From Chitinophagales bacterium (lineage in GTDB: Bacteria; Bacteroidota; Bacteroidia; Chitinophagales; BACL12), in assembly GCA_014380545.1 (NCBI GenBank), contig JACMJP010000009.1, positions 1-19,388 on the forward strand: a stretch of DNA of 19,388 nt, in the 5' to 3' direction. Positions within the stretch are counted from its first letter, which is position 1; every line of letters starts with the position of its first letter. Both the position numbers and the translations under genes were made by a program. Shown here in pieces: positions 14,349 through 19,388 of the stretch. The notes beneath the pieces were generated by a model. The model was not told where the DNA came from and did not search any database. It worked only from the letters and a program-made list of their open reading frames with translations.

Positions 14349-16121
14349 TCACACAACTTCTCCAAATTGCATATCATAAAGCTTTTTATAATATCCGTTG
14401 ACAACAAGTAACTCTGCATGACTACCCGCCTCAACAATTTTACCTTTATCTAAAACTAATATCCTGTCTGCTTTCTGAATAGTTGATAAGCGGTGTGCAA
14501 TAATTATAGAAGTACGGTTTGTGATTAAATTATCAATTGCATGCTGAATGATTTGTTCTGTCTCCGTATCTATTGAAGAAGTAGCCTCATCAAGGATCAA
14601 TATTTTAGGATCAAATACCAATGCCCGTACAAAAGAAATTAATTGCCTTTGCCCGAGTGATAAAGTTGCTCCCCTTTCCATTACATTATAATCATAATTA
14701 CCCGGAAGTTTCATAATAAAATCATGCGCTCCGAGCATCTTTGCTGATGCAATAACTTTTTCTTTTGTAATTGCCGGGTTTTGTAGTGTGATATTTTCCA
14801 ATATCGGCCCCGAAAATAAAAATACATCCTGCTGAACCATCCCTATCTCTTTTCTCAGGCTTGTGAGTTCATATTCTTTTGCATTTCTTTCATCAATGTA
14901 AATAGCACCTTTCTGAATTTCATAAAAACGGTTTAATATATTTATTATAGAAGATTTTCCGGCACCAGTTGCACCAACTATAGCTAATGTTTCACCAGGC
15001 AGTACATTAAAACTTACATCTTTTAAAACCCACTGTTCATCTTTATAGGCAAACCATACATTTTTAAAATCAATTTTTCCCTGAATATTTTTTGCGTTTT
15101 CTGTTCCCGTATTTTGTATCTGCTCATCATTATCCAGGATTTTAAATATCCGGTCGCTTGCAACAAAACCCATTTGCAGTGTATTAAATTTATCAGCAAT
15201 AACCCTGAGCGGGCGAAACAGCATATTTAACAATAGAATAAATGCATTGATATTCCCAACAGTAGCAAATCCAGTAAGTGTGTTTTTGGCAGCATACCAA
15301 ACTACCAATGCTAAAGCAAGGGCGGTAATAATTTCAACAACAGGAAAAAAAATAGAATAGTACCATACTGATTTGATGTTGGCTTTACGGTGCTCATTAT
15401 TTATTGCTTTAAATTTTTCATACTGCTGTTTTTCTGCATTAAATATCTGCACCACTTTCATTCCTGTTATTCTTTCCTGTAAAAAAGAATTTAGAAGTGC
15501 AACTTGTGTACGCACAGACTGGAAAGTAGATTTAATACCTTCTTTAAAAATATATGTTGCATATATAATTAAGGGAAAACTTATTAAACTGATACAAGCT
15601 AAGCGCCAGTTCACAAAAAACATTGCAGCTATTACAAAAACAATTGTAAGCACATCGGCAATGATCTGAATTAACCCTTCAGTGAATACGCTATTAATAG
15701 TTTCAAGATCATTAATTGTTCTTGTTGTGGAAATCCCTATCGGCGTCCGGTCAAAATACCCAAGCCTGAAACCTATTGTTTTTTTAAATACCTGCATCCG
15801 CAGGTTTTTTACAATATTTTGCCCCAGCCAGTTAGTAATATAAATAAAATAATATCGAAGAAATGTTTCTGCAATCAAAATAGCAACAGTAATTAATGAA
15901 AGTATTATTAATCCTTTCAGATTGTTTTTCAGAATATATTCATCAACTGAATATCCTATGAGAATAGGTCGCAATGGGCCGAGTATAGATAACAGGATGG
16001 CAATAATTGCTGAAATATAAAATTGCTTTTTGAATGGCCCGGCATATTTGAGCAACCTTTTTAAAAGCGAATAATCCGAATCGGTGATGAATTTTTTTTT
16101 TGTTTTTGCTGGTTCGTTCAA
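14349..16121 (-). CDS. ABC exporter, fused permease-ATPase (MsbA/multidrug type)
   Basis: Half-transporter of about 590 residues that would homodimerise or pair with another half. The N-terminal domain has about six membrane helices (~35-320; e.g. FYISAIIAILLSILGPLRPILIGYS and ITVAILIAETFLRYYFIYI). The ATPase domain (~345-580) shows Walker A GATGAGKSS (~380), Q-loop MVQQDVFLFSG, signature LSLGQRQ (instead of LSGGQ), Walker B ILILDEATSSID and H-loop IIAHRLSTIQKADRI. The exported substrate cannot be predicted. I place the start at TTG 16121 because AAGGAGG lies five bases upstream on the minus strand. The in-frame GTG at 16127 sits inside that Shine-Dalgarno and would add two residues. A run of ten A occurs at codons ~5-8, a possible slippage site. 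It is divergent from the IPExxxVDY gene. Confidence 0.93.
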   Translation of the reverse strand: MNEPAKTKKKFITDSDYSLLKRLLKYAGPFKKQFYISAIIAILLSILGPLRPILIGYSVDEYILKNNLKGLIILSLITVAILIAETFLRYYFIYITNWLGQNIVKNLRMQVFKKTIGFRLGYFDRTPIGISTTRTINDLETINSVFTEGLIQIIADVLTIVFVIAAMFFVNWRLACISLISFPLIIYATYIFKEGIKSTFQSVRTQVALLNSFLQERITGMKVVQIFNAEKQQYEKFKAINNEHRKANIKSVWYYSIFFPVVEIITALALALVVWYAAKNTLTGFATVGNINAFILLLNMLFRPLRVIADKFNTLQMGFVASDRIFKILDNDEQIQNTGTENAKNIQGKIDFKNVWFAYKDEQWVLKDVSFNVLPGETLAIVGATGAGKSSIINILNRFYEIQKGAIYIDERNAKEYELTSLRKEIGMVQQDVFLFSGPILENITLQNPAITKEKVIASAKMLGAHDFIMKLPGNYDYNVMERGATLSLGQRQLISFVRALVFDPKILILDEATSSIDTETEQIIQHAIDNLITNRTSIIIAHRLSTIQKADRILVLDKGKIVEAGSHAELLVVNGYYKKLYDMQFGEVV

Positions 16122-16126
16122 AAGCA

Positions 16127-16133
16127 CCTCCTT
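16127..16133 (-). promoter_or_regulatory. strong Shine-Dalgarno of the ABC exporter
   Basis: The minus strand reads AAGGAGG, then TGCTT, then TTG at 16121. The five-base spacing is ideal and decides in favour of the TTG start. Such a full match is uncommon in Bacteroidota, which generally rely on A-rich leaders. Confidence 0.6.
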
Positions 16134-16203
16134 GCGGTAAAAAAAATTAGAAGCGAAAATACGGAATTACTTGCGGCTTCTAAATATTTCATGCAAACCA
16201 AAT

Positions 16204-16211
16204 TACATTTG
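16204..16211 (+). promoter_or_regulatory. -7 box (TACATTTG) of the IPExxxVDY-pyk operon
   Basis: TACATTTG is an exact TAnnTTTG match. Only seven bases (CACTGCA) separate it from the ATG at 16219, so the transcript would have almost no leader. A -33 element at the expected distance is not evident; TTG occurs at 16171, which is too far. Confidence 0.42.
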
Positions 16212-16218
16212 CACTGCA

Positions 16219-16665
16219 ATGGCGGTGAAAAAAAAATTAATGATGCCGGATGCTGAATCGGAATGCGTATCCATCGGCATAGTTTCCCCGTTAAAAGATT
16301 ACAGGCTCTGCTGGTTCTTAAATAATTGCCTTGATATTGACCTGCAAAAAGTTAATGATCTTGATATAACTGATCCCCAAAAAAGAAAACAATTACTTTT
16401 CACAAGATTTAAATATGAAGAACCAGTAACAAGATCTGAATTTTATGTTTTACAAAATAAAATCAATGCAGCATATTTGCTTCCTGAAATAAAACAAGCA
16501 GATTTTATCCTACTTATAAAAGGAAGTTATTATCAGCAGCATCAAAAAGAAATAATCAATAAAATAAAAACAGTTCAGGAAATTCAGATTACAGTACCAT
16601 TTGATATGGCGACTTTAAAATCAAAAAAGAATATTCTTTTATACGACGATGAAAAAAGGAAATAA
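16219..16665 (+). CDS. IPExxxVDY family protein
   Basis: Protein of 148 residues. The defining motif appears as LLPEIKQADFILLIKG (~93-108), a variant of IPExxxVDYxLL. Other features are an N-terminal basic segment (MAVKKKL), VSPLKDYRLCWFLNNCLDIDL (~24-44) and TRFKYEEP (~66-73). The family is confined to Bacteroidota as far as I know and has no assigned function. It commonly precedes pyruvate kinase, as here: its stop at 16665 lies 17 bases inside the pyk reading frame, so the two are translationally coupled. The frame is open upstream to 16171, but the ATG at 16219 gives the family-like N-terminus and sits just after a consensus promoter box. An A9 run occurs in codons 4-6. Confidence 0.85.
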   Translation: MAVKKKLMMPDAESECVSIGIVSPLKDYRLCWFLNNCLDIDLQKVNDLDITDPQKRKQLLFTRFKYEEPVTRSEFYVLQNKINAAYLLPEIKQADFILLIKGSYYQQHQKEIINKIKTVQEIQITVPFDMATLKSKKNILLYDDEKRK

Positions 16666-18076
16666 TAAAACAAAGATTATAGCAACACTAGGCCCTGCAA
16701 GTGCAAATCCTGCAATGATTGAAAAATTACTTTTTGCCGGTGTAGATGTATTCAGGCTAAATTTTTCTCATGGCACACATGAACAGCATGCCCAAACTTT
16801 TCAATATATAAAAGAAGCGAATAAAAAATTAGGAAGGCATGTTAGCATATTGGCCGACCTGCAGGGTCCTAAGATCCGTCTTGGTGAAGTTATACCACTT
16901 ACCGTGTTGCTCGAAAATGATATACTTGAATTTACTACTGAACCCTGTATCGGTACAAATAAAAAAGTGTATATCACTTATCATGATTTTCCACAGGATG
17001 TGCATGCAGGTGAAACAATTTTAATTGATGATGGAAGGATTGAATTAAAAGTTCTTGAAACAAATAAAAAAGATACAGTAATTACAAAAGTTATTTTCGG
17101 CGGACCTATTTCATCAAAAAAAGGAGTGAATTTACCAGATACAAAAGTTTCGATACCATCACTTACAGAGAAGGATCATGCTGACCTGCTATTTGCATTA
17201 GAGCACAAAGCAAACTGGATTGCATTATCTTTTGTGCGCAAGGCAGATGATATTATTCATTTAAAAAATATTATCCGGCATCACGGATCGCATGCAAAGG
17301 TTATTGCTAAAATTGAAAAACCTGAAGCGCTGAAAAATATCGATGCAATTATTGATGCAACAGATGCAGTGATGGTAGCAAGAGGTGATTTAGGTGTTGA
17401 AATGCCGGTCGAAAATGTTCCATTCACACAAAAAGATTTGTGCAGAAGATGTTTGATTAAAACCACACCGGTAATTATTGCAACGCAAATGATGGAGAGC
17501 ATGATTGAAAGCCCGCATCCAACAAGAGCAGAAGTAACGGATGTTGCCAATGCGGTTTTAGACGGAGCTGATGCTGTGATGCTAAGTGCAGAAACCGCTA
17601 CCGGAAAATACCCTGAAATGGTTATTAAAACAATGGTGCGGATAATTGAAAAAGCAGAGAAAGAAGAAATTGTTTTTAACCGCATACATACTGCAGATGA
17701 AAATTCAAAAACATATTTGAGTGATGCAATTTGTTTTAACGCATGCAATATTGCAAAACAGGTAAATGCCGCAGCTATTATGGGTATGACAAAAACAGGT
17801 TATACAGCATTTATGGTTGCCAGTTGCAGACCAAAAGCAAAAATTTATATATTTACAAATAATGAAGAAGTGGTAAATATTCTAAATTTATTATGGGGTG
17901 TGGAAGCATTTTTTTATGAAGGTATGAAAGGAACAAATAATACTTTTAAGGAAGTGCAGGATTATTTAGCAAAAGAAGATTTATTAAAGAGCGGAGATAT
18001 AGTAATTAACCTGGGAACTATGCCTGTAAAAGATATGGCGAGAACAAATACGTTAAAGATCAGTGTCATACAATAG
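16649..18076 (+). CDS. pyk: pyruvate kinase
   Basis: Protein of 475 residues, the usual bacterial length. It catalyses the last glycolytic step, transferring phosphate from phosphoenolpyruvate to ADP. The start TKIIATLGPAS and substrate-binding FRLNFSHGTHEQH (Arg36, Asn38, Ser40) are in place. ILADLQGPKIRLGE (~67-80) precedes the B domain (~80-165). Catalytic Lys221 and metal ligands Glu223 and Asp247 are found in AKIEKPEALKN and VMVARGDLGVE. The conserved MMESMIESPHPTRAEVTDVANAV and DGADAVMLSAETATGKYP blocks follow. The C-terminal domain (~345-475) is complete and appears to lack an extra C-terminal PEP-utiliser domain. Its start lies within the last codons of the IPExxxVDY gene, leaving an overlap of 17 bases, and the leading ATGAAAAAAGGA has an internal purine-rich stretch. 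No effector site can be assigned from sequence. Confidence 0.97.
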   Translation: MKKGNNKTKIIATLGPASANPAMIEKLLFAGVDVFRLNFSHGTHEQHAQTFQYIKEANKKLGRHVSILADLQGPKIRLGEVIPLTVLLENDILEFTTEPCIGTNKKVYITYHDFPQDVHAGETILIDDGRIELKVLETNKKDTVITKVIFGGPISSKKGVNLPDTKVSIPSLTEKDHADLLFALEHKANWIALSFVRKADDIIHLKNIIRHHGSHAKVIAKIEKPEALKNIDAIIDATDAVMVARGDLGVEMPVENVPFTQKDLCRRCLIKTTPVIIATQMMESMIESPHPTRAEVTDVANAVLDGADAVMLSAETATGKYPEMVIKTMVRIIEKAEKEEIVFNRIHTADENSKTYLSDAICFNACNIAKQVNAAAIMGMTKTGYTAFMVASCRPKAKIYIFTNNEEVVNILNLLWGVEAFFYEGMKGTNNTFKEVQDYLAKEDLLKSGDIVINLGTMPVKDMARTNTLKISVIQ

Positions 18077-18091
18077 AGAACCAGGATCTAA

Positions 18092-18140
18092 GAACTAAGA
18101 TATAAGATTTATACATTAATTTTATCTTACTTCTTAGCTC
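18092..18140 (+). repeat. imperfect inverted repeat in the pyk-PCD gap
   Basis: GAACTAAGATATAAGAT (18092-18108) pairs with ATCTTACTTCTTAGCTC (18124-18140) at 14 of 17 positions around a 15-base loop. Variants of ATCTTAAA recur just downstream (18160-18183). A T run at 18155-18160 is about 14 bases after the arm, too far for a classic terminator. It may be a degenerate terminator or AT-rich intergenic repeat. Confidence 0.45.
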
Positions 18141-18189
18141 ATAATTCTTAATTCTTTTTTGAATCTTAAACTTTAAATCTTAAATCAAC

Positions 18190-18423
18190 ATGTGGGAAGA
18201 AACAAACAATCAATTGAAAAAAACATTTGTCTTCAAAGACTTTTCTGAAGCATTTGCTTTTATGACAAGGGTAGCAATTCTTGCTGAAAAACAAAACCAT
18301 CACCCTAACTGGAGCAATGTGTGGAATAAAGTAGAAATTTGTTTGAATACGCATGATGCAGGAGATATTGTTACAGAAAAAGACAGAAAATTATCTGCTG
18401 CAATTGATAAACTGATAGGCTAA
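18190..18423 (+). CDS. 4a-hydroxytetrahydrobiopterin dehydratase (PCD/DCoH family)
   Basis: Protein of 77 residues. The family dehydrates pterin-4a-carbinolamine, regenerating cofactor after aromatic amino acid hydroxylation. The catalytic region EKQNHHPNWSNVWNKVEICL (33-52) carries the His-His-Pro core (His37, His38), followed by THDAGDIVTEKD with His55 and Asp56. The preceding FKDFSEAFAFMTRVAILAE (~15-33) matches the family's first helix. It is shorter than many homologs (~95-110) because it starts at the MWEE segment, which is usual in Bacteroidota. No phenylalanine hydroxylase gene is in the window, so the role may be a different pterin reaction; in some bacteria the family has been linked to molybdopterin metabolism. 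It is followed after two bases by ligA, indicating co-transcription. Confidence 0.93.
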   Translation: MWEETNNQLKKTFVFKDFSEAFAFMTRVAILAEKQNHHPNWSNVWNKVEICLNTHDAGDIVTEKDRKLSAAIDKLIG

Positions 18424-18425
18424 AC

Positions 18426-19388
18426 ATGAAATATTCTGCTGATTTACAAAAGCAATTACAATTGCTTACTGCTAAACTCATATCTGAGATAAAAAAATCT
18501 GAGTATACGCAGGATGCTTCAAGGGACGTAATTGATGAAATAAAACAGGTAATTCATTTTCATGACTGGAAATATTATGTTGATGCAAATCCTACAATAA
18601 AAGATTTTGATTATGATCAGCTATTTAAAAAATTAAAATCACTGGAAGAAAAATTTCCTGAACTGCTAACTCCTGATTCTCCAACACAAAGAGTGGCAAG
18701 AACATTAACTGAAGAATTTAATACTGTTCAACATTCCGTTCCGATGCTTTCTTTGGAAAACAGTTATGATGAAACTGATCTGAATACTTTTGATAAAAGG
18801 GTAAAAGAATTAACCGGAGAAAGTAAAGTTGAATATTGTGCTGAGCCAAAGTTTGACGGAAGCAGCATTGCATTAATTTATGAAAATGATATGTTAGTGC
18901 GGGCTGCAACAAGAGGTGATGGAATAAGCGGTGAAGAAATAACCAACAATGCAAGACGCATGAAATCTGTTCCGCTCTCTGCAAAATTTTCTGAATATGG
19001 AATTAAAAAAATAGAGTTACGGGGAGAAGTTGTAATTAATAAAAAAACTTTTTCCAAAATAAATGAAAAGCGGGAAGAAGAAGGTTTACAAATATTGCAG
19101 AACCCGAGAAATTCTGCAGCAGGCGCATTAAGAGTGAAGGATAGTATTGAAGTGGAGCGAAGAGCATTGGAAGCATTCATGTATCAAATGGCTTATGCAG
19201 TTGATGAAAACAATGAAGATGTTTTTGGAAATACATTAGATTATCATTTCGAAAATATTAATATACTTGGCAAGCTGGGATTTAAAATTCCGCAGAAAGA
19301 AAAAAAGTTATGCAAAAATATTTCGGAAGCGCTGGAATTTATTAAGGATTGGGAAGAGAAAAGGGATGACTACGAATATGAAATTGAC
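18426..19388 (+). CDS. ligA: NAD-dependent DNA ligase LigA (5' part, runs off the window)
   Basis: 321 codons are visible without a stop, about half of a typical ~670-residue LigA. It seals nicks in replication and repair using NAD+. The NAD-binding Ia domain (~40-75) has HDWKYYVDANPTIKDFDYDQL. LLTPDSPTQRV and VPMLSLENSYDETDL follow. The nucleotidyl-accepting lysine is Lys142 in AEPKFDGSS, and ATRGDG (161-166), LRGEVVINKKTF and NPRNSAAGALRVKDS are canonical adenylation-domain motifs. The start ATG at 18426 is two bases after the stop of the preceding gene. The oligonucleotide-binding, zinc-finger, helix-hairpin-helix and BRCT parts lie beyond the window. The reading frame is intact throughout. 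Confidence 0.96.
   Translation, partial: MKYSADLQKQLQLLTAKLISEIKKSEYTQDASRDVIDEIKQVIHFHDWKYYVDANPTIKDFDYDQLFKKLKSLEEKFPELLTPDSPTQRVARTLTEEFNTVQHSVPMLSLENSYDETDLNTFDKRVKELTGESKVEYCAEPKFDGSSIALIYENDMLVRAATRGDGISGEEITNNARRMKSVPLSAKFSEYGIKKIELRGEVVINKKTFSKINEKREEEGLQILQNPRNSAAGALRVKDSIEVERRALEAFMYQMAYAVDENNEDVFGNTLDYHFENINILGKLGFKIPQKEKKLCKNISEALEFIKDWEEKRDDYEYEID

Noticed and set aside
17281..17748. Long open frame antisense to pyk
   Set aside because: Lies wholly inside a well-supported gene and encodes no recognisable domain; codon-structure shadow.
1..19388. Mobile element, CRISPR, tRNA or rRNA
   Set aside because: No transposase, integrase, terminal inverted repeats, spaced repeats or structural RNA signature was found on either strand.

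Overview
The window looks like chromosomal DNA from an AT-rich member of the Bacteroidota, possibly near Chitinophagales or Saprospirales. The evidence is two secreted proteins with type IX secretion (T9SS) style C-terminal domains, a GldD-type gliding lipoprotein, an IPExxxVDY-family protein next to pyruvate kinase, a ~29-residue AURKAIP1/COX24-like basic protein, TAnnTTTG-type promoter boxes and mostly A-rich leaders without Shine-Dalgarno sequences. No tRNA, rRNA, CRISPR array, insertion sequence or phage gene was found.

Layout. (1) 64-1945: tandem pair of paralogous secreted proteins with T9SS-like tails, plus strand. (2) 4802-1946, minus strand: apparent operon of an IHF/HU-like protein, a membrane-anchored TPR protein, a tiny basic protein and an RNase E/G family ribonuclease. 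(3) 4901-7145, plus strand: mutY, ssb (with a strong terminator) and gldD. The usual order has gldE between ssb and gldD, but it is absent here. (4) 8286-7174, minus: membrane fatty-acid desaturase. (5) 8426-10531, plus: recG. (6) 12857-10535, minus: subtilisin-like secreted protease followed by an exported, probably outer-membrane, protein. (7) 13169-13438, plus: canonical HU with promoter and terminator. (8) 13761-14255, plus: isolated circularly permuted YpsA-like SLOG protein. (9) 16121-14349, minus: MsbA-type ABC exporter with an unusually good Shine-Dalgarno. (10) 16219-18076, plus: IPExxxVDY protein overlapping pyk. (11) 18190 to the window end, plus: pterin-4a-carbinolamine dehydratase and the start of ligA, which runs off the edge.

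Most genes are core: DNA repair and replication (mutY, ssb, recG, ligA), nucleoid structure (two HU-family proteins), RNA turnover (rng) and central metabolism (pyk). The cell-surface theme comes from the T9SS cargo, gldD, protease and exported protein. I see no coherent undescribed multi-gene system. The more interesting items are the mS38/bS22-like miniprotein, the missing gldE, the diverged SLOG protein, the strong Shine-Dalgarno in a phylum that rarely uses one, and promoter boxes lying almost on top of start codons.
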